Assembly: GCF_037975245.1 (NCBI RefSeq)
Contig: NC_092563.1
Coordinates: 15,455,094-15,519,093, forward strand
Direction: 5' to 3'
Length of the DNA stretch: 64,000 nt
Source: Apostichopus japonicus
Lineage: Eukaryota; Echinodermata; Holothuroidea; Aspidochirotida; Stichopodidae
Positions 1 through 14,000 of the stretch are shown here, piece by piece. Both the position numbers and the translations under genes were made by a program. How positions within the stretch are numbered: the stretch's first letter is position 1; every line of letters begins with the position of its first letter. Below the pieces are notes generated by a model. That model did not search any database, was not told the origin of the DNA, and was given only the letters and a program-made list of their open reading frames with translations.

Positions 1-1290
1 GTGGCAACAGCTTCAGCAAATTAATTGTATGAAATCACAACAAAGGAGCAATGATAGTCTATTTGTTATAAGGATAACAATTGTTATTGCAAAACGAATA
101 GTTCAGCCAAACAAAAGCCACTTTGAAGTCTTGAAAGTAATTTAACCTGACAGTTGTATGTATCACTGGGCAGTCCCAAACTCCTGAGTTGGTAGTTTCT
201 ATGAAACAAATGTGTGTTGTTTTATTGCAATGTTTTTATGTTTTTTAATACCCTCCCAAGGGATGCATAACCACTCAGTGTCAAATGTAAAGGGTAAACT
301 GCTTCTATGCTTTGTATTACATTCCATACCTGGGTTAAGATATTATTGTATCTTTGAATTGATGCATTATAGCATGAAACCACATGTTAGCATAATTAAA
401 TCAACAATGCCAGACATTGACAAGTTAACTATTGTTTGCTATCGTTGAGTTCCCATTTTAGTCCCCAAAAGGAGATGTTATCATCATGAATGCTAACAGG
501 ATGACTCATAAATGTTAGCCCTAGAATATCTTTCTCATGATGAAGGGCGGGGGAGGGGGGGGGAGGAACTCAAAGGGCACCACCCATAAACAAGTCTCTG
601 GTGGTTGAATGAAATGCACATTTGTTATAAGTTGAAAAGTTCATTTAGGGAATGTTGGCAAGTTTTGAAATTAAACATAAAAGGAATGAAAACTGTAGAT
701 TTTACTTTTGACGTCAACTCTCTTTACTTTTCTCCTGCTTTTAAAACAATGTTACAAACTTTGGAATGGCAGATTCAGAACAAGGGTTAGTCGAGTTGCA
801 GTGAGCAAAACATTGTCGTGGATCGTTTTGTAAGCTGCTGTTAGATTGGAATGATTTCATACACAGGAGACAGAACAGTAAGGAGCGTTGGTATTACTGA
901 ATTACCCAAACCAGTTACAAGCTGGGGTAGAGTGGGTGGGTGTTGTGACCCAATGTGTCGTATTGTTATAATGTTTAATGTTTAATACATAACATGTTCA
1001 TGTACATGTTCTGAAGCGGTGTAGTAAAAGAGACACATACAGTAATAGGTCTGAGCCAGCCATCTCAAAACCGACAATAGGATTAGGGAAATTCCCTTTG
1101 TCTCTGAGAGATTGTCGGCGAGACAGTTTCATGGTAAAGGTATTGGTATCGTCTAACCTGTACCATTGTCTATCTATATGCCATTGACAATTTTCATTTT
1201 AAAGTTGAAGGGAGGGGGAAAAATTTTTTTTAAAAATATGGAACGCATGAAATAAGTTGCCTTGTAATATATTATGATTACATGTTCTGT

Positions 1291-1362
1291 GATCGAAACG
1301 TCAGGCCAACTTACTTTACACATTCTATGACACAGGCTCTCTATTGGATAAGCAGTTTGCTA
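1291..1362 (+). repeat. 5'-truncated copy of the hammerhead-like repeat with 3' flank
   Basis: Begins GATCGAAACGTC, then AGGCCAACTTACTTTACAC as in the other copies. It continues into a flank containing CAGGCTCTCTA and GATAAGCAGTTTG (about 1333-1359) that is also found next to the copy at 39092-39130. Confidence 0.5.
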
Positions 1363-2261
1363 ACAGTTTAATTTGATCATGATTACATGTTCTGTAAGAA
1401 ATGTTCCAAACTTTCAATATTCTAGATGCAAGCTGAAAGTACGAATCATATTGAGCAGTTTAAAGTTACCTTGACTAGCTGCGGTTAAGTACTCAACTAG
1501 CAGAGTGCACACTTGTTTGCCCAGTAGTGGATAACTATATACCCGTGATATTCCTTTGATCTACAACAGCACTTGTTCATAATATATATATAGAGCTGTG
1601 TGATCTATTGAACTCAATTATTCTTTTTTTATTACAGTTGCTTTTTCAATTAAATGCTATCCAGGTGGGCTTCCAGTTTTCTTTTCAAAATTGTATTCTA
1701 TTCAGGAAGATACTATTGTCTGGTGTTACAAAAGAATCTTTTAATTAGGTGCTCGCAATGACTTATCGTGTCGTAGTAGGGGTCCAGATCGGTACTCAGT
1801 GACTCGTGCAAAAGTCGATCGGTGTTTTGATAATATCTTGAGTCTTTGTTTTTCTTTCTTTGAGTATTTAGTTTCTTTTGTTATTAATTTTAGATGCAGG
1901 TTTTAAGTGGGATCATCTGGACGACGTCAAGTCTGGCTGCCGGCGTGCTCCTATTTAAAGCGGTACAAAAGGTTTCCACCTCCCCCGGAATGCTTCAGCA
2001 CATTTGTATTCTGTATTGAAGCCTTGGACGGTTCATAAACTCTGTTACATTGGCACCCTTGTTTTGATATCTTTACATAAAGCTTGTTGTTTCTTGGGAA
2101 AACACAAGTTTTTGACTGTATGAAGTTGACTTAAAGAATGTTAACACAAAGTACCGGCAAATTGTGTCACATTTTGAAGAATTGCACAGTAGGTGCAATA
2201 GACGTCTGTCTGGTCTCTGCTAGCTGTTCTGAGCTAATCATGGTCTGCTACTTTCTATATC

Positions 2262-2680
2262 TTTTTGATTCCTTGCCCGAGGCAAAAGGAATCTTTTCGA
2301 TGGTGATGGCGTGTGTGTGTGTATGTATGTTACACTTGCACAAGTAAGCACGGTAAATCAAAACATTGATGTTGGATTAACTTCATACTTTGGTATGTGG
2401 ATGCGTCTTATTGAGTACAAAGTTCAATGGTCATTTGGGGTCAACAGAGGTCAAAGTCTGAAAACATTGTGAACATGGTAACTCGAAAAGTACATCTTTG
2501 TTGAACTTTATATATGGCATTTATATTCAGCTTGTTTAGTACAAGAACCCTATTGAAATTGGTGGAGGTCAAAGGTCGTTTGAGGTCAACATTTAAGTGA
2601 AAGTCTGAAAATTTTTCTGTGAATTCTCCAATGCTATGATTTTCTTTTGGTGAACATAGTTTGGTCAAATTCAGTTCAGT
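2262..2680 (+). mobile_element. Shorter relative of the hairpin / (GT)n / AGGTCA element
   Basis: The hairpin GATTCCTTGC...GCAAAAGGAATC (2267-2293) matches the head at 31023-31048, with a paired G-to-A and C-to-T change that preserves pairing. It is followed by (GT)n at 2309-2330, an ACACTTGC...AAGTA segment shared with the larger element, and AGGTCA-type half-sites near 2450 and 2576-2599. The 3' end is approximate. Confidence 0.45.
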
Positions 2681-5600
2681 TTTAGTTCTGTGAAGGGGCT
2701 CTATAGCTAGGTCTTCAACGAAACATACCTGGCATCCAGGTAATGAAGTCTGCTTCAGAGTTCATACTCTTGCTTTAAACATGCACTTAAACCTATGATC
2801 AGTTTATCCTCTCTGAGCTCTGAAGGGGTCAACGAGTTATCTCAAATGGGTAGAAACTGGCTCAAGGGGTCAAAAAGTGTTCTCAAATGGTGGGGGAGGG
2901 GGGGCAAAATTGGAAATTTTCTCAGATATATTTCACAGTGTATAAACAACGTCATGTAACGCTCAGCAATTATTAAATGGATTGCCAGCTCAACATTGGT
3001 CAAATGTATCTCAACATCACATCGGAAGACTGTTCTTTCTGGATATTGAAACATTTTGGTTTAAAATTCTATGTACAGTAATTTGCCTCATGAGGGAATG
3101 ACATGGTTGATGCCCACAGGGGATTGTGGACATAATTAAGCAGATAGTTATTTTGAGTTTTGAGCATATTATATGGCAAGGAATCACAGAGCTAACTGGC
3201 TCTGTGGTTCTTCCATGCCTGCTGCCATGTATCTTGTTAAGAGTTGCGGTGGTTATTAGGCCGATGACCTTATACAGATCACACTTAAACAGCAGCAGCA
3301 CCAATCCATGCAGGGCTTTTTCTTAACAATGGTTTAGAAATTGGTTTTAAAGTCTAATTTTTCAGCTCTGGTTAGAGTCATAATGGTGCAAGATTTGACA
3401 ATTCTTGCTGTTTTATTTGGTCACGTCCCGTCACTTTTATAGCTTAGTCCAAGAAGGTCAGCTCTACATCCACCTGTCAAATTAGCCCATTTTGGAATTT
3501 TAATCCTTCCTTCAGCCAGGTTAGCACACCTGTTCGTTTGCACTTCCTATCTGGTTTGGCCTAGGCGGACAGGGTCTTCAAAGATGATCTTGTTTACGGT
3601 ATAATTTTTATATCTCCCGGCCATAATGGAATCTATGATTCCTTATACAGAATCACACAATAACCAGAGCAAATATATACTACAGTATTAAACCAGCTGG
3701 TACCACTCATATACTAGAGCAGGGCCTATACTTATTGTGTCATTAGTTAGCATATTAGTAGATATGTATTGCGAGTACAACGCGAGAAAGACTGTAGAAT
3801 TAGAACTCCCATCTATAGGTATCAGTTCGAGTGGAGAAAAAGGCTATATACGTGTGTAAGAGCTACTTCATCTTGCAACATCATTTCTAATAATGTCCCA
3901 AGTACAAAAGTACAAGTATGAGTACAAGTTCATATCCATGAGAGCTATAGAGGCACATGCCAATTGATGTGTGCTAGAATGTGAGTACAAGTATATGTAA
4001 GGACTCACTCCTTAGGTCTCTAATGCTTTCAAGCACATCATTTGTTTCAATCAGTTTTGAATTATATGAAACTGATTTCCCTCAAACACTCACTACATAG
4101 TTGATATTGTGATAGTAGGCTACTGTTCTGCCTGCCTGCCTAAAATATTAAATTCAAACTTTTTTTCAGCAAAAATTCCCTTTAAATACAAATTTGAAAT
4201 AATGTTTCTTAGAGAATAGTTGCACACTGAACCTTCCTACATTTTCAGTTGAACTCTGCAGTGTCAGGGTTAAATATATTTACAAACCGATCCTCATTCT
4301 CTTCACACTCTTCACCGCCTAAATAAGGCCTCTAAGGGATGCAGTCTCCAATTTAAAGTACTCAGCATACATATCTCAGGCTCTGCCTTCAAAAGTTGGC
4401 ACCAAATGTCTGGAACCCCACCTGATGTGGCCTGTTAAAAGTGTGACAATGGAGGGCTTTTGTTGGAGTGTGTCATGTTTGCACATTTCATGAAAAGCTC
4501 AAAATGAGGGTTTTGCATTACCCTCTATTAGTGTTTGTGGAATCTCATTGGTTTGGCATTGCTAGTTGCTACAATGACAAACAATGAGCTTGAAAGCATA
4601 AGAGGAAGCAATTTATTCTTTCTCTCTCAAATGAAAAGAAAAGCTCCTTCTAATTAAGAAAAGGGCTATCCAGGGATTGGTTCATTTAAATTATTCTATT
4701 CTATATTATCTTGGGAAATAAACTGCTTTAAGCCATCTGGTTAACCCATAGCACCCAACCATTTTGCTGTGTCTTATAGACTTGCTTGAGTGTTAATCTC
4801 TGCTTTGGGACTAAGGTGTGTATATATATTCGAAGTATCCCAAATGGCCAGTCACATTAGCCTAGATTTGTAGCCTCTGATGGGGCGACAAGAATGTCAC
4901 TCAGCCTTTATACCCATGACAGTGTCAGATAGGAATTGCCTTTTCAGCGGTTCCCTTTTAGGTCTCCTCAAGATTTGTGCCTCGTAAATTAAAGGCTAAT
5001 TTAACACATGAAAACAATAGAAACGTACTCTCAGCATCATTTTAAATTACACCATTCAAACAAGGTTATTAGAGTAAAATTTTAACCCTTAAAGAGGCTC
5101 TATATATCTATCTGTTAGTTATTCTTTATGGAGTTATCAGCAAAAGAGCTATAATCCACTAACATGTATGTATGTATATTAGATCCTCCTGCAAGCAGGA
5201 ACTCGAGAAGAAGCCTCGTTGGCTTATCAAAGCCGCAAGCTGACCAAAGTCAGTCTCTCACATTCATATTTAACGTCCATGATTATGAATTGTTAATTGT
5301 CAACAACTCTGTAACTGGACGACATACATTAATCTTGGAGTGACTCGAACATAGATACTTTAAGTAGTTTAATTCTTTTCAGCTAAATGAACTGATGAAA
5401 ATCTGTGAACCTGCATCCTCTCTTTACAGATATCTACAGTGTTAAACATGCACACTTTCCCATCATCTCCTAATGTGCAGAAATTATTAATTTTTTTTTG
5501 TACCAAGGCTTTATAGCAAGCCGAAAGGTTAAAAAGAAGGGATTCCAGTGGATGGTTTGCAGACCTTATAAAGGCCTTGTTAATTAGCACTTTGTAAAGT

Positions 5601-7074
5601 TAAAAAGTGACGTTTGACGCCATTTCTTCCAAAGAACAGTTGAAATATGGTCCTCTTCTTTTCTAATTTTCTTATAGGTCTGTGTATTTGTAACAAAGGC
5701 AATTTTTTTTTTGGTGTGTGAAAAAAAACACTTTCACCCAAGATTGATTAAACTAATATTTGATTTATGAATCATTATATAACTGATGGGGTGGGGGAGT
5801 ATTACTTTCCAGCTGATTTAACAGCGAATATTCACATAAAATCTGTTCCTTTATCTGATCAACAGTGGGAAAGGTTCCTGTTGATAATATTTATTTCCTG
5901 AACTAGTATGGACCTGGGAGCCAGCTAGCTAGCTAGCTGCTACTGTTTGCTACTGTTTTGACACTTATAGCCTCAGGACACCAGACTTAAACTGATTGCT
6001 TATGTACAGTAGAAATGAGAATTGGGGATAGAGCTAATAGTTTACTTCTATGTGCTGGAGACTTGGATGAAGCACCTCATGATGGATGTTTGTGCCAATG
6101 GGGGGGGGGGGGGGTGGGCTGGGAGAGAAAGGAGGGGAAGAACTGGCTTACCCTTGCTAGTCATTTCTTCAGTCAGTTGATTGATTTGGTATTTTTACTA
6201 TCCATTGAAATGCAGCAGATATGTGCACTCATGTCATATCAAGGTATTTTGGATACAAATGAACCAAAATTTGTTCTCGTCCAAATGGGCAATCATCAAA
6301 AAGTATTTTCTTGATGTCTTGGTGGGATCGAAGTAAGAAGGAAGGGGGGGTGATGATGTGTGTAAGGGGGGGGTGGGTTAGCTGGGTGCCCTGGCCTTAT
6401 ATTGGTTATATTTTTTGGTTTACCAGTTCATAACATTAAACCAAATATTTGTTTCGGGAAGCTGTTGAATGTTTGTTTGGTAGTACACCATAGGATATCC
6501 TGAGCGAGAGAGAAAAGAAATACATCCACAAGAATAGTTATTGGTTCTGGGAAATACTGTTGGTTTCTCTCGGAAATATATTTGTGTCTTAGATCATAAA
6601 TATGGTACATCTCAAAATGACTGATTAAGGGTTGGTAGGATGAGGTAACTGTTCGACTTCTCATTAACCTTTTCCAGGGATCACCTTGTACCTCCGAAAA
6701 AAAAGATAACACTGTTTTTTTCTTTACCTTGAGACATATCTGAGCACCCTGAAGAAGTCCTTAGGGTTAAACTGATGGTAAAATGTGACAACCTGTAATA
6801 TGGACCTTATTGCATTATATGTGTAGTCAGATATAAGGCTTTCGTGGTAGAATTAAGCCACCTGGAAGAAATGTCAATTTCTTGTGAAGTTTTTAGTAAA
6901 TTCAATAAAGTCTTTGGCAAAAACAGTCTGAGAGTTTGACCATGGGAAACTGATTCTGTCGAAGTTACGAAATTATGTTGGACTTAAGTTAATTGATCTT
7001 AAACACCTTTCAGGTCAGGTTACTGTATCTGGACTGCTGAGGTAGCTGGTGAATTTAAAGCAGTATAGTCAGCT

Positions 7075-7078
<4 letters not shown>

Positions 7079-7143
<65 letters not shown>
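7079..7143. repeat. (TA)n microsatellite
   Basis: About 64 uninterrupted bases of alternating A and T. It abuts an interspersed repeat (7145-7212) whose second copy at 9392 also follows an AT-rich run. Confidence 0.95.
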
Positions 7144-7144
<1 letters not shown>

Positions 7145-7145
<1 letters not shown>

Positions 7146-7212
7146 TGATGCCATATTTGGTCATAGATTCATTGATAGAGGGACCAGAAAATTTAAGGTA
7201 TATTAAAGTTGA
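7145..7212 (+). repeat. Interspersed repeat, copy 1
   Basis: About 68 bases closely matching 9392-9460 (ATGATG, CATATTTGGTCATA, ATTCAT, GATAGAGGG, CCAGAA, TTTAAGGTATAT), with scattered differences. Confidence 0.6.
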
Positions 7213-8063
7213 TGGTGTGAGATCTTGTTTGCAACATGGAAGCAGAGGTTATTTTTCATTCTTTGAAACTTTTTAACATCATTATTTTAATATTACTTGC
7301 TTGGTATTGCTGCATAAATTATTCGATGTATGCATGGAGCTCCATTTATTTATTTATTTTATTTTTTTGCAACATGGCAGTTTGAAAATAGAGATTGATG
7401 TATATCTTCACTCCTCCTTCATGATTGGTTAATCATGAGTAGTGTATTTTTACCTTCTCTTAGCAACTTTTCATCTTTTCTGTCTTCTATCACACTTTTA
7501 AATTTTAAATACCAGAACTGGATCGCTTTCCTGACTGTAAGAAAGTACCCGGGCGTCCGGTACGAGGTGAGCTTTTTGCCTGTTGATGTTGACTCAAGGT
7601 TTATTAACTTCAAAATCAGTTAAGCGGTCGCTGGATATCCTGGGGGAGGCATTGCTGTCTACTGCAATTACCTTCTCCTTAAATATTTCGGCAGAAACAG
7701 GCTCGCATATCAGTGGCGAGAGTCACAATCAATTTATGGGACGCAATTAGAAAAAGACTTGATGATTTGAGAAAATATACAACTCATAATCATCATTGAT
7801 AGTTAAGATGTTATGTTATATAGATCTGGGCCTTGTAGTGCACAGTACAGGCTATGCTTAAAGATGGAAATACCATTCAAGTTTAGAACATTGACAGCTA
7901 ATCATAACTGTCTGGAAGATAATTGAATCTACGTTAGCTAGCCAGGTTATGCAACAGACCGCTGGTCTGTGGACATTTTCAAGTACATTGGGATGTGCTT
8001 AAAGATTCAATGCTTTTCATTTCAATGCTTCAATGCTTTTCATTCAACAAAATTCATAGCTGC

Positions 8064-8123
8064 TTACAATTTTAAAGTTACGACTCAACATAATTATGTT
8101 GAGCCATAACTTTAAAATTGTAA
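8064..8123. repeat. 60-bp snap-back palindrome
   Basis: Arms 8064-8093 and 8094-8123 are reverse complements except for two positions and have no spacer. Weaker pairing extends about 12 bases further out. It could be a fold-back element; it has no loop, which argues against a microRNA precursor. Confidence 0.8.
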
Positions 8124-8365
8124 ACAGTATTAAATTTGGTTAATTGACCGTCCCTGTACACACTTTACATATAAACTGAAGCAGACTTTAGTAGGGCTAT
8201 CAACAGTGTGGTAATCCTTCAACAAAAAATTGTAAGTGGGGGAGGGGGGATGAGGACAGGGGAAGCTACAGCAAAGTGAGAGGAGCAGTTGGGGGCACAG
8301 AATGGAGCCACAGGTATCAGCGGGAGTGTGGAGCCTTGAAGCCTTGTCGACGCGGGGTACAGTGT

Positions 8366-8520
8366 CCTGCCATGGGACCCCTTGTGGGGGAGTGGTGGGA
8401 GGGGGTAAAGCCAGCTGAAGCTTTGCAGTTTCCATCACTTACAGAACAGTGGCCTGCCATGGGACCCCTCGTTAGTGAGTGGGGGGAGGGGGGCAAAGCC
8501 AGTTGAAGCTTTGCAGTTTC
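8366..8520. repeat. Tandem duplication, about 87-bp period
   Basis: CCTGCCATGGGACCCC, a G-rich segment and AAAGCCAG-TGAAGCTTTGCAGTTTCC appear twice (from 8366 and 8453) with few changes. Confidence 0.75.
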
Positions 8521-9391
8521 CGAATTTAGAAGGTACTCACAACTAAATTATGGTCAGTGGGATCAGTCAAACATGTGATTGTGGCCTTTTGACAAATTTC
8601 ATTTAGGGGGAACCAGACGGGGAAAGTCAAACATTTGATGGGGAGGGATGAACCACCCATGGCCCCCCCCCCCTTAGAGATGCCGCTGGTTATCAATACG
8701 TACTAGAGTTACAAACTTGTTGTAGATATAACTAGATGCAGTAGTGATAACTCATTTCTTTACTTGTTCATTTGATTTGCGATTAACTTATTTTGTTAAT
8801 CGACTAGAGCAGCTTCTTCTTGTTTCTGATTTGGCACTATATAAATAAACTGTATTATTCTCATTATTATAACTGATATCCAGATGAAATTATCTGTTAT
8901 GAGGTATGAAGAGAGGAGGCCATCTCAGCAGGTAGAAAAGATTATTATCGTCTCCATGTACAGTTAGTATTGATTGACACTCCTAGACTCCATCCCTTGT
9001 AAACTGATAACCTCAGGGGCCTCGCTGTGTTGGTGGGTTATATCCCTGGATTTCATTCACCTGTCAGCAAACTATACAACAATGGGAGAAAAGGAAGCAA
9101 CCATATAAAGTAAAAACTTTCATGATAACTAATATTTCAAATTTTCCTTTTGTTCAGTTTATTCTTATAAAAGTATAAAACCTAGAGAGGGCGATCTGTT
9201 TTTTAGTCTGCCCTGCATAAGTACAGTCTGTCAAAGGCATTTATACGCATGAATAGTGAATAGTGATATAAATGTGTAGCCTACTTAATAGGATAATGTT
9301 CTTTCCACTTTTTTACAATTACTGCATATAAATACCATATTGAGGTTGGATAAAAAAAATATATAAAAAAATAAGGAGTGGGGGTTGCAAA

Positions 9392-9460
9392 ATGATGTCA
9401 TATTTGGTCATACATTCATCGATAGAGGGGCCAGAATATTTAAGGTATATCAAAGTTAAT
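9392..9460 (+). repeat. Interspersed repeat, copy 2
   Basis: Second copy of the repeat at 7145-7212, in the same orientation, about 2.2 kb downstream. Confidence 0.6.
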
Positions 9461-11412
9461 GAAAATAGTAAGGAAATTCTTAACGGGGACCATCCAGCAA
9501 TGAAATGAAGGCAACCCCCCCCACGTGTATCACGAACGAACAAACTGACGATAGGCAGGCATGCACTGCAAAATTGCACTTGTTTGTGTTCAGTTCAAGC
9601 TCTGTGGGAAAAGGAGTATTGATTCGTTGTAGACTAATCTTTGTTTTTCCTCTTTTTTTCTCTCTGGTACGAAAAGTTTGCGTACAGGACCAAGTTATAA
9701 GACAAACAGGAAACTCCTGGGTTTTAGAATGATCATTAAGTCTACATCAGTTATTTGACGAGTAAACATGTGTAAACTCAGCCATTTCAGAGTTTCTTTC
9801 TTTGAATCACGGCGGACGGACGGAGAAAAAAAGAAAAGGCTTGCAAACCCTATACAGCGAATGAACGGAAGGAGGAGGGGTTCACAGTATGTATTATTCA
9901 TTTTTAAAAGACTTGGCTCGTGTAATTCCTTTGAATAACAGAAGTTATTTTCAGGTTATTGGGTAAATCTGATTGCTCTGCAGGGTTAAAGCCTTTTCAG
10001 ACCATTAGTAAAAAAAAAAAAAAGTGTAGGCTCGTCAAAGCTCCTCTGCACAGTCCTTTTGACTGCAGCTTGTTTGATTTATTTGTGATTTGTTATTCAA
10101 CTTTGCCAATTGCTCTTGGCCAGGGAGGGAATGAATTTTCAGGGCAGTATAATTGTAGCATTCCTGTGGTTTCATTAAGCAAGCTTGCAGCATCAGCTAG
10201 ATAATAACTCTTTTACATGTTTAGCTAAACTCAAAGAAATGCTAATAGATTTGAAACTTTGCTCCCTACCCTCCTGTCAGTGTCCAGGGGTAATTGACTT
10301 GTTTCAAGCAGTTTTTCAAGGGTTGGACCGATTCAATATTGACCCAAGAATTTTGAGATATTTGAATACTTAAGTTGCATTCCTTGTTGCACCTCAGTTA
10401 AAAGGGTCGGATTGAGACAGGTGCAATGCGCATTTGTAAATTTCTTAGGGGACCGTTTTTGAGTTCTGACAAGTGACACCTCAGAGAGGCATTGCTCGAA
10501 TTTCTTTTGAATTGAGGTCAAGGGTTGCTCCTCCTCGACCCATCTCCTATACTTGCAATCGCAGTACGTTTAGTGCTGTATGCATTATCTGTTGAATTTT
10601 GGAATGCATATTTGTCCACCTTTATAGGGAAAAGTAGAGACGTCACCTGAAATCATTCACTTTTGCTTTAGCCCACCAACATTGCAGCGGGCCAAGTAGC
10701 CTGCACATTTGCGAACAAAATCTTGCAGTCCTCTGCATTTTGTTAATATTTTGTAGAAAAGTAGGTTCCTGGAAAGGATGTGGAATTTTCCAATTTGGAG
10801 GCTAACTGAAATTCACTGACCAGCTTACAAATAACTGTGTAGGCAATTGATCATAATGCTTTCTGGGGGTATTGCAACATTAATGATAATAGTAAAAATA
10901 AAGGAATTGTGGGTAACCTCCAATACCATAGTAGCTTAAATCAACAGCCAACCAAAACTTGTCCGTTCATCCGTCAGTCGTTCCGTTAATTTCTACCACA
11001 AAGTTGATTAGCATACATTGCGGCTATAACTACATTGGTATGTGTATACTCTAAAAGTCTTTATCCCCTGTCAGATACTTAAGTACATTCAGCTTATAAA
11101 GTGTTTTGTAAATTTCAAAGGGTAAGTATAACATATAATAATGTCATATGCTCTCCACAGTTCTATATTTATAAATTTGCTTGCTAATGTTATCATCATT
11201 GTACTGTCAATTTGACAATGTTGAAAATATTTGGAGATTTTCATTTAGGAATATATTACATGATTGTTGATAGAGGACCATACACATACATAAAGTGTGA
11301 ACTGCCAACTATTGTATGGTATGGTGTTATTGAATTATAGGTACTATGGAGAAGGAACAGTGACAAAAGTGACATGCATGCCTGTATTATCAGTAAAAAT
11401 CTCTCAGTATCT

Positions 11413-11567
11413 GGGGAGGAGGGGGAGGGAGGGAGGTGTTAAATATACCAGAACTAATCTGTTGCTTCAATCCATAGGAATTGCTTTTAAAAGGAACAAT
11501 GAATTTTAGGCAAAGATTATTAAAAAGTTTGCCAGTGGCTGAAGAACTGAAGTAAGTTACATAATGA
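11413..11567 (+). repeat. G-rich-headed interspersed repeat, copy 1
   Basis: A G/A-rich run, then TTAAATATACCAG, CTGTTG, GGCAAAGATT and AAAAAGTTTGCCAGTGGCTG. It matches 13846-14000. Confidence 0.6.
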
Positions 11568-13109
11568 TAACACAAGTAAACGGAATAAGGTAAATGATCC
11601 CTCCTCGATCCTATGGTTATTACAGAATATTTTGGAAAACGTATGTACAGTATATGTACACTGTTTATCCAAATTGAAATATTCGTTGGTAATTTATTGG
11701 AAGTAGGTCGACTGGCAGTAATGTTCATCATTTATTTGTGAAGGAATGTTGTGGGTGATATCAAGATGGAGTCTACTAATTGTCTCCGTCTACTAATCTG
11801 TCTACTGCATTATGGAGCGCATTTTCTACTTAGTGAGCTGTTATTCAACACAGACAATAACAAAAATATGTTATTCATGATATTGTAAACCCAGCTTGTA
11901 CACAGAATTACATCACTTGGCAGTGGCGGCACTATGGGAGGGGGCATGAGAGGCAACTGCCCCTCAGACTTCTCCCCTGCCCTTCCCAGTTGCCCCCCTC
12001 AGGTCTGCTACTGTTCCAAAATATATAGAACTAGGCTAATAGAAAACAGCTTCCAAGGCAATTCATTAATGTGAAAAATTGTCAAATTGATAGCACAATT
12101 TGCTTCTAAGTCACATTTCTTGTAGAAAAGTTCTCTCCTTCCCCCCCCCCCCAAATATGCCTTCTCCCTATTTGCCCCTCCTCCTCTCGTTTGCCTTGAA
12201 TGGTGCCACCACCATCACTTGGCCAGCTGTAACATTACTTAATTTTTCTTGACTGTGATCACATGGTTTGACTTGGCCGCAACCTTCAATGGAAACAGCT
12301 CTCTCTGCTCATTAAATTACACCATGGACACAACTGAAGGGTAGTAAATTAATCTCGGCTAACTATAACGTTCACCCTCTCTACATTATCGCAACTCACT
12401 GGTGGGCGCAGTTAACCCAAAACGTATGCTCGTAAAGGAACAGTCTATCGAGGGACAACAAATTTGTCAATTTACCAAATTGAGAACTGTTCCGGATTTA
12501 CAGTCGAAATAACCGTTGCTTTAAGAATTTTTATTTTTTTTGGTATTTCTGAAACGGACTTGTTGGTATAAGAAAAGAACAGGAAGGACACTGGTGGTTA
12601 TGACTTTGATGAAGGGAGTTACCCACTGTGAAGTAAATTTGATTCATATAGGGGGTGTTAACCAAGATAAGACATCTGACAATGTCTCTAATAATTACTG
12701 TATGAGAAAAATGCTGCTCTTGTCAAAGTTTAAAAAGAGGTATGATCAGGTTACACTTTTACAAGGATCAGGGCAAGTTGGGGAATTATATAAATATATT
12801 TATATATACAGTTGACTGATAAAAAACCAGATGTTGTGCATAAATATTTGCAGTTGAAAGCTGAGTAAATGCTGAGCTTGGTGAAAGCTCAAATGCGATC
12901 AGGTTGTCCTTTCATAAGGATCAAGCAATGAATAGATTTTATATACAAAAGATTACATTAACATCCATATGTTATTCTGAAAAAGTTACAATTTAAAGCT
13001 GCGGTTTTGTGTGTGTAGTGGTTGGTCATTCCTCATGACCATGGAAGCCATACATGTGATATTCAGATGTCGTTAACGGTCAATGTACTCAATGTACATA
13101 TATATTTAC

Positions 13110-13180
13110 TTCGTTCCCCACTTACCTGTCTCCCCACAACCTATGCACCACATTCTACCGTGTCTAGAATGCCCTGGTAA
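13110..13180 (+). repeat. Short interspersed motif with ACCTGTCTCC
   Basis: CACTTACCTGTCTCC followed by a C/A-rich stretch also occurs near 45471 (TCTTACCTGTCTCC) and 55868 (CACTTACCTGTCTCC), with weaker relatives near 41990 and 59240. It is probably a fragment of a dispersed family. Confidence 0.4.
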
Positions 13181-13845
13181 ACTTTTAACACTGTACACCC
13201 TCACTGGCCCTAATGGCCTTCCTTCATTTTTCAATGTACACATATATATGTCCCTTACACATTTGAAATACCCCCCTTTCATGTCTCACTAAAATGTTGT
13301 TAATGTTGATCCTCAATCTAAGCAGTCGATATTTGTTCTGCTCGGCACATAGCTAAACTCTTTGCTCGACTTGAAAAGAATTATGACAGTATAGTGTTAT
13401 ATTTGTGGGGCAACGTATACCAAAGATGCCATTCGGTCAGCTGAAAAGACTTTAGCCCCGCAAAATAGCTTCTTAGAACTTTGCAAGTGAAGAAGGATAT
13501 TTATGGGTAAAGTTCAGTAACCTACTGTTTCCAAGAAATGTACACCTTACAGTTGTATCAAGTTGAAAAGCAGTGGTTTATTGTTTTGGAATTCCTGGCT
13601 CTCAAATTCATTCCCATGCCCCTTTGTCAGTGGAGTATATAACCCCCAATGACCTCATTATCATCTGTAACAGCATCTCTGACACTTACAAGATCAAGAC
13701 ACTAACCGCCTCTATACAGGTACATGTAAATTGACTGTGAAGCTTTGAAGTTATATTCCTACTTTTGTGTTGTGACAAACCTGGTACTTAGGGCTACTGT
13801 ATATAGCTTTGCCAAATTCTGGGGCAAACATATATACTCTGAACA

Positions 13846-14000
13846 GGGGGGGGGGGAGGGGGGATGTTTAAATATACCAGGAAACCGAATCTGTTGTTCT
13901 TCAATTCACAGAAGTTGCTTCACAAATGATGTATTTTCTGGCAAAGATTTTTAAAAAGTTTGCCAGTGGCTGAAGAACTGATCAGTTAGTTACATAACAT
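13846..14000 (+). repeat. G-rich-headed interspersed repeat, copy 2
   Basis: Diverged second copy of the 11413-11567 repeat, same orientation. It shares the G-rich head, TTTAAATATACCAG and AAAAAGTTTGCCAGTGGCTG. Confidence 0.6.

Noticed and set aside
1894-1971. A possible signal-peptide exon: ATG after a TTAATTTTAG acceptor-like sequence, with a short hydrophobic frame and GT sites at 1963 and 1972.
   Set aside because: All in-frame donors leave phase 0, but the first visible ADAMTS exon needs a phase-1 partner. No other support; it would require an unseen intermediate exon.
8130-8506. Overlapping open frames on both strands around the 8.3-8.5 kb duplication.
   Set aside because: Both strands are open because of G-rich composition and the 87-bp duplication; no family motifs.
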